5,922 bases of DNA from the NCBI GenBank assembly GCA_937893145.1, contig CALBJW010000010.1:1-5922 (forward strand), read 5' to 3'. Source of the DNA: an uncultured Prevotellaceae bacterium (lineage in GTDB: Bacteria; Bacteroidota; Bacteroidia; Bacteroidales; Bacteroidaceae). The position numbers and the translations under genes are program-made. Numbering within the stretch: position 1 is the first letter of the stretch; each line of letters begins with the position of its first letter. The notes beneath the pieces were generated by a model. That model did not search any database, was not told where the DNA came from, and saw nothing but the letters and a program-made list of their open reading frames with translations. Of the stretch, positions 1 through 5,902 are shown one piece after another.

Positions 1-2
1 TT

Positions 3-2342
3 GCGATGGGCATGAACTATCGTGAGGTGGCGAAGTCAGAATACGAGTGTGACAACTGGCAGATTTCTCCACAGGTGGCTGAGGCATACGACTTGTTTGA
101 GTTTGTGCCAGAGGAGAGCGGAAGAGTTTCGTTTGCTACGGCTGATGATGGCTGGTACTGGATGCAGGTGGCTCTGTTTGATGCTAACCGCACAGCGCTG
201 TGGGTTGGTCAGTATGTGTCGTATAGCAACCACAATGCGATTCTTTCGTACAAAGTGGAGGCTGGCAAGAAGTATTACTTGGGTGTGAGGACAGCTGGTG
301 GCGAAATGGCTGAGTGCTGTTCGATTGTTGTGTCGCCTTGCGAGGAGGTGTATGGCGATGGTGCAGGCATTCTGTACGAGAAGGAGATAGCTATGGGCGA
401 GAATGTTCGCACAGTGCCAGAGAAGGTTTCTTGGGGAGATTATGAGAGCGAGGCAGACAGGTATAAGCTGTTTGAGTTTGAGGCTCCAAGTTATGGTCGT
501 TTCTTGTTCTATACTATAGACCATGCGGACATCATGCTCTTTGACATGAACAAGAGTCCTTTGCGTCGTAGCACCTATTTGGGCAAAACGAGTCGCGGTT
601 ATGCCCTTTCGAGTGAACTCGAGTGGGGTAGGACATATTACTTAGGTGTGGCAGGTGTGTATGAACCTATTGACAGTTGCCATTTCGTGGTGGAGAAGAG
701 TCCTGAGATAATAGGAAGACCATACGATAATGAAAGGGTGGGAGAGTTGTTTACGCTCGGATACAAAACTGCTGACTTGACTGATAAGGTCTCAATCAGA
801 AGTTTTGCGACTAAGAATTATAACATTTCGTACAATCCAGATTTTGGTTTTGTAAAACTGGTGCTTGATAATTTCGAGTACGAGGGCAGTGAACTGCAGA
901 ATGGAGACTTCATCAGTGCCCCTTCGATCACACTGATTGTTGAGCTTAGGGGTAAGAACAAGATTACCATCAATGATGCGAAATTCTTTGCGAGGGTATT
1001 TGATGCGGGAAGTGTGATGTTCTGTGGAAATGGTTCGCTCGAAATCAATATCTCGGACAAGGTGAAGGAATGTACAGTGATACAAGGCGACATGATTGGT
1101 GGCATGAGCCCTGAATGTTTGAGCCTCATAGATCCTGATGAGGAGTTTGATGAAGAGGAAAATGAAATTATTGAGACCTTGATGCAAAAGGAATTCAAGG
1201 GCAGTGTGACTATCAACACTAATGCTACGCTGTACTCGGAGGCATTGAGTTCGGAGAGCTTTACATGGGGAGGCGGAAGCCTTGAGATCAACATGAGTCG
1301 TGCCGATTCGTTGGCATGTGCTTTCGATACATATTCTTATTATATGGTTGATGGAAAGATTGCGGTTCGCTGTGAGGGCGAGAACAGTCTTGGACTTGAA
1401 GCCGATGAGATATACATGTATGATACCGACCTTGAGATAAGTGCTGGAATGGCATTCAATGACTACCGCATGGATGAGTTCAGTGCTAATACCCGTATGC
1501 CTTATTTCGCTGATTACACGGTGTTGGTGGGCAAGGATAAGGAGAGTGCTGAGGAGGTGGCACAGAGTGCAGACCTCGTGGAGGAATGTATGGGTTGTGG
1601 ATATTTCCATTCGTACCCAACAATAAAATTACACGAGCGTGCTCTTCTTTATGACAGGAAAAACGACGATGATTTCTTCGATGAACTGGCAGAGATGGAG
1701 GTGTTGGACTGCATACCTATGAATGTGACAGTGATGCGTGAGTTTGGAGCAGGCCAGCTGGAGACACTTTGTTTGCCATTCGATGTGGACGATGTGTCGA
1801 TGTTTGATGTTGTGGCAGAGTATCATCAAGGCTCGATAGGCGACGGTCTGGAGTTTGTATCTACCGACCACATGAGAGCGGGCATACCATACCTGGTGCT
1901 CTCGCGCAGAGGAATTATGTATCCTTCCTTCAATAATGTGATGGTTAGGGGTAGCGTGAAGGCGAAGAGCATCACGGACAAGACATACTTCAACCAGATT
2001 GAGATGGAGGGCAACAAGCATACTACATTCTACGGTACATTCACTCCGAAGGTTGTGGAGGATGATGGCTGGTGTTATTATACCTTGTCATCGAACAAGC
2101 TTTGGGGATATGTTCTTCCTAATACCGAGATTTCGGGATTGCGTGGATACTTCAAGGCTGCTGCGTACGATTCGTTCGGAAGCTTCATGGTTGATGGCTA
2201 TGACAGCAGGGCTGTAAGCATTGATGGTGTGGTCATCGGTGGTGCTTCGGATGGTGCTGCTTATAATCTTCAGGGCCAGCGCGTGAAGCCAGATGCCAAA
2301 GGCATCGTGATTAAGAATGGAAAGAAGTATTTGAATAGGTAG
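3..2342 (+). CDS. Large multidomain exported/surface protein, 5'-truncated by the window edge
   Basis: Partial gene; residues are numbered from the ATG at 6. That ATG is probably not the start. The frame is open to the window edge, and the first residues (A-M-G-x-N-x-R, the A just upstream) match the same motif at 129-135, so they begin a repeat unit. Repeat 1 (about 1-111) and repeat 2 (about 124-231) share Y-x-L-F-E-F (28-33, 153-158) and Y-Y-L-G-V (90-94, 211-215) and resemble PPC-like or jelly-roll beta domains. Residues 317-360 and 398-441 are a second duplicated module (TIN ... G-[NG]-G-S-L-E-I-N-[IM]-S), separated by an acidic stretch at 376-391. This module loosely recalls glycine-rich beta 'carbohydrate-binding' domains; that is a guess. 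Residues about 580-720 (TLCLPFDV, AGIPYLVL, GLRGYF) resemble a module common in Bacteroidales surface proteins. The end (752-778) is a conserved tail, possibly a sorting signal. No catalytic motif is visible. Function unknown; probably extracellular binding or scaffolding. Confidence 0.9.
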   Translation, partial: AMGMNYREVAKSEYECDNWQISPQVAEAYDLFEFVPEESGRVSFATADDGWYWMQVALFDANRTALWVGQYVSYSNHNAILSYKVEAGKKYYLGVRTAGGEMAECCSIVVSPCEEVYGDGAGILYEKEIAMGENVRTVPEKVSWGDYESEADRYKLFEFEAPSYGRFLFYTIDHADIMLFDMNKSPLRRSTYLGKTSRGYALSSELEWGRTYYLGVAGVYEPIDSCHFVVEKSPEIIGRPYDNERVGELFTLGYKTADLTDKVSIRSFATKNYNISYNPDFGFVKLVLDNFEYEGSELQNGDFISAPSITLIVELRGKNKITINDAKFFARVFDAGSVMFCGNGSLEINISDKVKECTVIQGDMIGGMSPECLSLIDPDEEFDEEENEIIETLMQKEFKGSVTINTNATLYSEALSSESFTWGGGSLEINMSRADSLACAFDTYSYYMVDGKIAVRCEGENSLGLEADEIYMYDTDLEISAGMAFNDYRMDEFSANTRMPYFADYTVLVGKDKESAEEVAQSADLVEECMGCGYFHSYPTIKLHERALLYDRKNDDDFFDELAEMEVLDCIPMNVTVMREFGAGQLETLCLPFDVDDVSMFDVVAEYHQGSIGDGLEFVSTDHMRAGIPYLVLSRRGIMYPSFNNVMVRGSVKAKSITDKTYFNQIEMEGNKHTTFYGTFTPKVVEDDGWCYYTLSSNKLWGYVLPNTEISGLRGYFKAAAYDSFGSFMVDGYDSRAVSIDGVVIGGASDGAAYNLQGQRVKPDAKGIVIKNGKKYLNR
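2259..2339 (+). other. Conserved C-terminal tail of the first gene
   Basis: The last 27 residues have the pattern Y-N-L-Q-G-Q-R-V ... K-G-I-V-I-K-N-G-K-K-Y and end in a basic residue. The tail of the second gene follows the same pattern. It resembles type-A type IX secretion sorting domains (Y-x-L-x-G-x ... G-x-Y-x-v) but is short. Use as a sorting or anchoring signal is inferred. Confidence 0.6.
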
Positions 2343-2383
2343 GGGGAGGTTGAGTAGTATTCGAAGACAAAAACAATAAAAAC

Positions 2384-2518
2384 CCCATCGGCACACATGG
2401 ACTCTCATGCTTCGAGTCCCTCACATCGTCTGCCGCCTTTTCCTTGCAAGACCTTCGGTGCTTGCAGATAAAAGTCTGCAGTCGATGTGAGCCCTAACGG
2501 GGCTATGTGTGCTGATGG
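2384..2518. repeat. Element A: cloverleaf-type inverted-repeat element (MITE-like or structured RNA)
   Basis: Terminal arms 2385-2398 and 2505-2518 are complementary over 14 positions (13 Watson-Crick and one G-U). They enclose three arms that almost abut: GGACTC/GAGTCC (2399-2404 with 2414-2419); a long imperfect arm 2420-2433 with 2478-2491 (one T-T mismatch), continued by CTTTT/AAAAG and TGCAAG/CTTGCA (2445-2450 with 2461-2466) to a TTC loop; and AGCCC/GGGCT (2490-2494 with 2500-2504, sharing two bases with the long arm). The element is flanked by direct 8-bp copies of ATAAAAAC (2376-2383 and 2519-2526), which could be a target duplication. No coding capacity. It starts about 42 nt after the first gene's stop, so it may also fold in that gene's 3' UTR. 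Confidence 0.7.
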
Positions 2519-2526
2519 ATAAAAAC

Positions 2527-2537
2527 AGCGCTTCGCT
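2527..2537. repeat. Isolated mini-hairpin AGCG-CTT-CGCT
   Basis: A 4-bp stem with a 3-nt loop directly after the right flank of element A. It carries the same GC-CTT-CGC core as the mini-hairpins downstream and at the right end of the window, but lacks the ACGAAAC linker. Confidence 0.4.
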
Positions 2538-2555
2538 AAAAAACAGGAATGGGGA

Positions 2556-2678
2556 ACGAAACGGCTAAAGCCTACGAAACGCTGCGCTACGAAACACTTT
2601 GTTACGAAACGGTCTTCGACCTACGAAACGTTGCACTACGAATACGAAACGCTTTGCTACGAAGGCTACACTACAAAC
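2556..2678. repeat. Tandem ACGAAAC mini-hairpin array
   Basis: Six exact ACGAAAC copies start at 2556, 2574, 2589, 2604, 2623 and 2644, with degenerate copies at 2638 and 2659. Between copies is a short insert with self-complementary arms: GGC-TAAA-GCC, GC-TGC-GC, AC-TTT-GT, GGTC-TTC-GACC, GT-TGC-AC and GC-TTT-GC. The arms differ from unit to unit yet remain complementary. Unit length is mostly 15 bp, with 18-19 bp when the arms are longer. The array follows GGGGA at 2551-2555. I see no convincing coding capacity. Confidence 0.85.
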
Positions 2679-2696
2679 TGTTTTTATTGTTTTTAG

Positions 2697-2824
2697 CTCC
2701 TTGTGGCTTGGTACGTAGTACCGTTGCTATGCATGATGTGAAATGTCTGGGAGTAGCGTAGCACTCACAAGGATTTCACAGCGTGCAGGGCAACAAGGAG
2801 GCGATAGCCTTCTGACACAAGGAG
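2697..2824. repeat. Element B: second cloverleaf-type inverted-repeat element
   Basis: Terminal arms CTCCTTGTG (2697-2705) and CACAAGGAG (2816-2824) are perfect complements. Inside are three consecutive arms: GGTAC-GTA-GTACC (2710-2722); a long arm GTTGC/GCAAC (2723-2727 with 2790-2794) continued by 2730-2744 with 2773-2787 (13 Watson-Crick pairs, one G-U, one mismatch) and GAGT/ACTC (2751-2754 with 2763-2766); and GGAGGC-GATA-GCCTTC (2797-2802 with 2807-2812, one G-U). CAAGGAG at 2794-2800 is an alternative partner for the left terminal arm. A T-rich tract follows at 2827-2845, so the element could also act as a rightward terminator. Primary sequence is unlike element A; the topology is the same. 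Confidence 0.65.
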
Positions 2825-2848
2825 GGTTTTGAATGTTTTTGTTTTAAT

Positions 2849-2896
2849 CCCATAAACCCATAAACCTATAAACATATAAACCAATAAACCTCAAAA
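2849..2896. repeat. 8-bp tandem repeat (CCnATAAA) just upstream of the promoter
   Basis: Five units in exact 8-bp register (CCCATAAA twice, CCTATAAA, CATATAAA, CCAATAAA) are followed by a decayed sixth, CCTCAAAA. The array ends 2 bp before the -33 TTTG. The first two positions vary while ATAAA is kept. It may be a slippage-prone upstream element affecting promoter activity; that is inference. Confidence 0.85.
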
Positions 2897-2898
2897 TG

Positions 2899-2931
2899 TT
2901 TGGTGGTTTACGAAATGATGCGTATATTTGC
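2899..2931 (+). promoter_or_regulatory. Bacteroides-type promoter of the metallopeptidase-like gene
   Basis: TTTG at 2899-2902 (-33 element) lies exactly 20 bp before TATATTTG at 2923-2930, followed by C at 2931. This matches the Bacteroides primary sigma consensus TTTG-N19-21-TAnnTTTGC. The transcript would start near 2936-2940, giving a leader of about 65 nt before the ATG at 3002. That leader is A/T-rich with no Shine-Dalgarno sequence, as is usual in Bacteroidota. Confidence 0.85.
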
Positions 2932-3001
2932 AAGCAAATAACTTTCATTAAGACCTAATAACTATTATTACAATCTGAAATTGACTAAACTATATCAAAC
3001 T

Positions 3002-3064
3002 ATGGGAAAAATGAAGACTATGCTGATGGGGGCAATGATGATGGCTACATGCTCCGTTGGCGCA
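3002..3064 (+). other. Signal peptide coding region of the metallopeptidase-like protein
   Basis: Residues 1-21 carry two lysines (K3, K5), a Met/Ala/Leu-rich hydrophobic core and V-G-A at positions -3 to -1, which fits signal peptidase I cleavage. Cleavage would leave Gln22 as the N-terminus, a common arrangement in Bacteroidota exported proteins. Cys17 lies in A-T-C-S, a poor lipobox, so a lipoprotein is less likely. Confidence 0.75.
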
Positions 3065-5857
3065 CAGACAAATGTGACTAAGTATATCGAGAACCCGGAC
3101 TTCGGGGCTCGCTTCGCCGCTTGGGCTAATCCTGGTAAGTTTACTTACAATGTGGGAAGTAACTTCGAGGGAAAGAACGGTGAGGTGTTTCTGGAGAAGT
3201 GGGTGGACAAGAGCAGGACGCTCGGCAGTAATGCGGGTATGTCGCAAACGCTGCGCGACCTCCCTACGGGTACTTATACCCTTGTGGTGGCTGCTCAGAA
3301 CATTTCACAGGCTAACACGGCTAAGGTGTGTACGGGTGCCTTCGTGTATGCTGGGGCTGAAAAGGTGGAGATAAATGAGAGCCGTGACTATTCGGTAGTT
3401 TTTACGGTGGTGAATGGTAAGGCTGATATCGGTGTGAAACTCGAGAGCTGTAATGGCAACTGGGTGTGCGTGGATAATTTCCGCCTCTACTATAATGGAG
3501 AGAATGCTGACAGCATCGCTGCTGAACAGGCTCGTGTGGATAAGGAACTTGCAGAGCTGAAGGAGCATCTGGCTAATCCTACAGGTGCGATGCCTAAGGT
3601 GACTACTGGTGGGTTTGTGCCTACGGGTACTACTATCGCACTGGGACGCAGCACAGTCAGCGGTACTTGCAAGGAGAAGGGCTTCTGCTGGAGCACTGAG
3701 CATAACCCTACTATCCTGGACGAGAAAAGTACGGAGACTTTCGACAATAATGGTCTGATATATGTGATGCGAGGACTGAAACCTTCGACTGTGTATTATG
3801 TGCGTGCATACGCCATGACAAGCGGTTATCAGGTGGCTTACGGCGAGGAGGGGAAGATTGTCACTCTGCGTAAGGGAGTGATGAGTTACGGTTATGACTT
3901 TGCAGGTGATGCAAACCAGAATGCTCGCATCAACAGTGCTTGTGCGGAGTGTATATGGATGTACAACGCATTGAGCTACATTCCTGGTTTCTACCTTAAT
4001 GTACACTATGTGTATGGTGCTGGAGCAGGTGATGGTACAGCCGACTGTTCGTATGGCGGATGGATGCGTGTGAGCCAGAAGGAGGCTTACCAGCAGACAG
4101 GTACTATTCTGCACGAGACAAACCACGGTGTGGGTGTGGGTACTACAAATGAGTGGTACAACAACGCTAATCTCAGAGGTAGTGTGACAAGAGGTCTGTG
4201 GCTCGGCCCTCGTGCTACTCAGATGGTGCGTTTCTTTGACAACAACAACACTTCAACCATGACAGGTGATGGCACACACATGTGGCCTTACGGTATCAAC
4301 GGAGCACAGGAAGACAGTTATCAGCCTTCGAACCACGCTCTGTATTTTGCCAATATCCTCATCACTCATGCTATGCACCAGGATGGTCTCATCTGTAGCA
4401 GTCAGGCTGGTTTCGCTATGCCTGCGTATGTGTTCCAGCAGGATGATGACACTAAGTATTACATCAAGAACGAGTCTAAGGACGGAGGTGCGCTTACCAG
4501 TTACCTCACCATGACTTCGAGCGGTGTGCTTCGCAATGTGGATGCTTCAGCGGAGGAGGTTGCACAGGATGACAACTACGCATGGAACATCACATTCAAC
4601 CCTATGACTGGTTACTACATCTTCCGCAATGTGGGAACAGGCAAGTATATCACTTATTCAAGTTCGAGCCTCAAGGGTATGGATGCAGAAACTCCAGGTG
4701 CGAGCCAGTCGTTCCACCTCATGCCTTCGCGTGAAGATGTGAATGTGGGCAAGTATAAGGGAACAAGTTTCTGGCTCATCAAGGATAGGTCGAAGGCTCT
4801 TGCTACGGGAGCATACAGTGCTTCGGGCTACTACAGCACTTCGGCTGCCACATACGATGCTTCGAACGGTGCTGAGACTCAGCGTTGGATTTTCCTTGAG
4901 GCAGACGAACTCTCTGCATTTGAGGCTGAGGCGATTGCTTCGAAGACTGCCGAACTGGAGGAACTCATCGCAAACGCTAAGGCATTGCTCGCTACTCCTC
5001 ACCACGCTTCATCGGAGACAACCGACCTTGAGGCTATCGAGTCGGCACTTGAGAATACATTGCAGGTAGCGGAAGCAAGCAAGGAGTCGTTCCAGTCGCC
5101 TGCAGAGGCTGAGGCTGCCATCACAGGTATTGAGACTGAGATGGTTAATTTCCTTGCTGTGGTGACACCAGACGATGTGGCTCATCCTTTCGACCTCACA
5201 TTCATGCTCGTTAATCCAGACTTCAAGGATGGCACAAATGGATGGAGCAGTGCGGGTACGGTGAACTACTCATGTGTGGAGTTCTTCCAGTCGAACTTCG
5301 ACATGAACCAGACCACAAAGCTCAAGATGCCTGTAGGAACATACGAGGTGCGTGCTAATGCGTTCCAGCGTCCAGGTTCGAAGGATGCTACTTACGGACA
5401 GGGTGAAACGGACAATGTGAATACTACTCTGTACCTGAAGACTGCCACTCAGAAGGTGAAGAATATATGGGCTGATGCTCAGAGCAAGTCGTTGGGTGGA
5501 AGCACATACAACAAGGGCGGTCTCTACATCCCAGACAACATGGAGGCTGCATCGAAGTGGTTCGCTGCGGGATGGTATGACAACAGTGTGATGCTGAAGA
5601 CTGCCATCAAGGCTACCATCAAACTCGGTATCAAGAGTGCTGGCAACACTACTTCATCGTACTGGAGCATCTTCACTAATTTCCGCCTGTACTACTATGG
5701 TTCGTACACTAAGGACAACATCACTGCTATCGAATCCTTTGCAGCGGAATATGATGCTGCCACTCCTGCGAAATACTACGACCTCTCTGGTCGCGCAGTC
5801 CAGAATCCTTCACGCGGAATATATATCAGCGGAGGAAAGAAGATTGTGGTGAAGTAG
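3002..5857 (+). CDS. Exported multidomain putative zinc metallopeptidase with carbohydrate-binding-like modules
   Basis: 951 residues from the ATG at 3002. That start gives a compact signal peptide; an in-frame TTG at 2981 and an ATG at 3011 are alternatives. Order of parts: signal peptide 1-21 (V-G-A before Q22); galactose-binding-like beta domain about 27-165, ending D-N-F-R-L-Y-Y; short helical linker 169-190; FN3-like domain about 198-289 (K-G-F-C-W-S-T, G-L-K-P-S-T-V-Y-Y-V-R-A-Y-A); putative peptidase core about 293-473 with H371-E372-x-x-H375-x-x-G378-x-x-T381; beta-trefoil (ricin-like) region about 483-633, ending in a Q-x-W-like QRW; Glu/Ala-rich helical spacer 634-720; second galactose-binding-like domain 728-901, ending T-N-F-R-L-Y-Y; conserved tail 907-951. 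HExxH normally binds catalytic zinc, but the usual metzincin third ligand (His/Asp) is Thr381 here. Peptidase activity is therefore inferred; glycan targeting is suggested by the flanking modules. It has its own promoter and no Shine-Dalgarno sequence. Confidence 0.92.
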   Translation: MGKMKTMLMGAMMMATCSVGAQTNVTKYIENPDFGARFAAWANPGKFTYNVGSNFEGKNGEVFLEKWVDKSRTLGSNAGMSQTLRDLPTGTYTLVVAAQNISQANTAKVCTGAFVYAGAEKVEINESRDYSVVFTVVNGKADIGVKLESCNGNWVCVDNFRLYYNGENADSIAAEQARVDKELAELKEHLANPTGAMPKVTTGGFVPTGTTIALGRSTVSGTCKEKGFCWSTEHNPTILDEKSTETFDNNGLIYVMRGLKPSTVYYVRAYAMTSGYQVAYGEEGKIVTLRKGVMSYGYDFAGDANQNARINSACAECIWMYNALSYIPGFYLNVHYVYGAGAGDGTADCSYGGWMRVSQKEAYQQTGTILHETNHGVGVGTTNEWYNNANLRGSVTRGLWLGPRATQMVRFFDNNNTSTMTGDGTHMWPYGINGAQEDSYQPSNHALYFANILITHAMHQDGLICSSQAGFAMPAYVFQQDDDTKYYIKNESKDGGALTSYLTMTSSGVLRNVDASAEEVAQDDNYAWNITFNPMTGYYIFRNVGTGKYITYSSSSLKGMDAETPGASQSFHLMPSREDVNVGKYKGTSFWLIKDRSKALATGAYSASGYYSTSAATYDASNGAETQRWIFLEADELSAFEAEAIASKTAELEELIANAKALLATPHHASSETTDLEAIESALENTLQVAEASKESFQSPAEAEAAITGIETEMVNFLAVVTPDDVAHPFDLTFMLVNPDFKDGTNGWSSAGTVNYSCVEFFQSNFDMNQTTKLKMPVGTYEVRANAFQRPGSKDATYGQGETDNVNTTLYLKTATQKVKNIWADAQSKSLGGSTYNKGGLYIPDNMEAASKWFAAGWYDNSVMLKTAIKATIKLGIKSAGNTTSSYWSIFTNFRLYYYGSYTKDNITAIESFAAEYDAATPAKYYDLSGRAVQNPSRGIYISGGKKIVVK
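4112..4144 (+). other. HExxHxxGxxT motif (putative zinc-binding site)
   Basis: The codons give H371-E-T-N-H375-G-V-G378-V-G-T381. The spacing matches the metzincin signature HExxHxxGxx(H/D), except that the last position is Thr. Nearby residues that could supply another ligand include E384 and H426. The motif is seen directly; zinc binding is inferred from the family pattern. Confidence 0.6.
5771..5854 (+). other. Conserved C-terminal tail of the second gene
   Basis: Residues 924-951 read Y-Y-D-L-S-G-R-A-V ... R-G-I-Y-I-S-G-G-K-K-I-V-V-K. They match the tail of the first gene position by position in the conserved places, although the preceding domains are unrelated. This suggests a shared export, anchoring or sorting signal. 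Confidence 0.6.
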
Positions 5858-5858
5858 A

Positions 5859-5900
5859 GGGGGGGGGAACGGCTTCGCCTACGATACGCTTCGCTACGAA
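5859..5900. repeat. G-run plus mini-hairpin units after the second gene
   Basis: Nine consecutive G (5859-5867) begin two bases after the stop codon. They are followed by GGC-TTC-GCC (5871-5879), TACGATAC (5880-5887), GC-TTC-GC (5888-5894) and TACGAAA (5895-5901). This is the same module as the array after the first gene: G-run, AACG, then TACGAAAC-like linkers between short complementary arms. Confidence 0.75.
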
Positions 5901-5902
5901 AG

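Larger units (their letters stand above)
2369..2694. repeat. 15-bp perfect inverted repeat enclosing element A and the mini-hairpin array
   Basis: AAAAACAATAAAAAC at 2369-2383 is exactly the reverse complement of 2680-2694. The left copy overlaps the left ATAAAAAC flank of element A; the right copy follows the hairpin array and precedes element B. On each strand a T-rich tract therefore follows the hairpins, which could favour termination in both directions. Because the sequence is A/T-simple, chance cannot be excluded. Confidence 0.5.

Noticed and set aside
792..1610. 272-codon minus-strand open frame antisense to the first gene
   Set aside because: It is opposite a clearly coding frame. 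Its His/Thr/Leu-rich composition is typical of an antisense shadow, with no domain signature.
2384..2518. tRNA or another known structured RNA gene
   Set aside because: The fold is cloverleaf-like, but it is too long, has no CCA-type acceptor end or T-loop sequence, and the arms do not have tRNA dimensions.
2556..2678. CRISPR array
   Set aside because: The repeated part is only 7 bp and the inserts are short self-complementary arms rather than unique 30-40 bp spacers. No cas gene is present.
2549..2761. 70-codon plus-strand open frame in the intergenic interval
   Set aside because: Its first third is a translation of the ACGAAAC repeat (repeating Y-E-T-L) and the rest crosses element B. It has no promoter-like signal and no recognisable protein features.
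2816..2848. Simple intrinsic terminator of the first gene
   Set aside because: There is a hairpin (2797-2812) and T-rich DNA (2827-2845), but the T tract is interrupted and not adjacent to a GC-rich stem. I kept this only as a possible side role of element B.
2981..3001. TTG at 2981 as start of the second gene
   Set aside because: It would add seven residues before the signal peptide. The ATG at 3002 gives a standard n-region, and TTG starts are uncommon in this group. It is not formally excluded.
3050..3055. Lipoprotein signal at Cys17 of the second gene
   Set aside because: The context A-T-C-S lacks the Leu and small-residue pattern of a lipobox, whereas V-G-A before Gln22 fits signal peptidase I.
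3305..4126. 273-codon minus-strand open frame antisense to the second gene
   Set aside because: It is antisense to the FN3-like and peptidase-encoding frame, with shadow-like composition and no promoter or motif.
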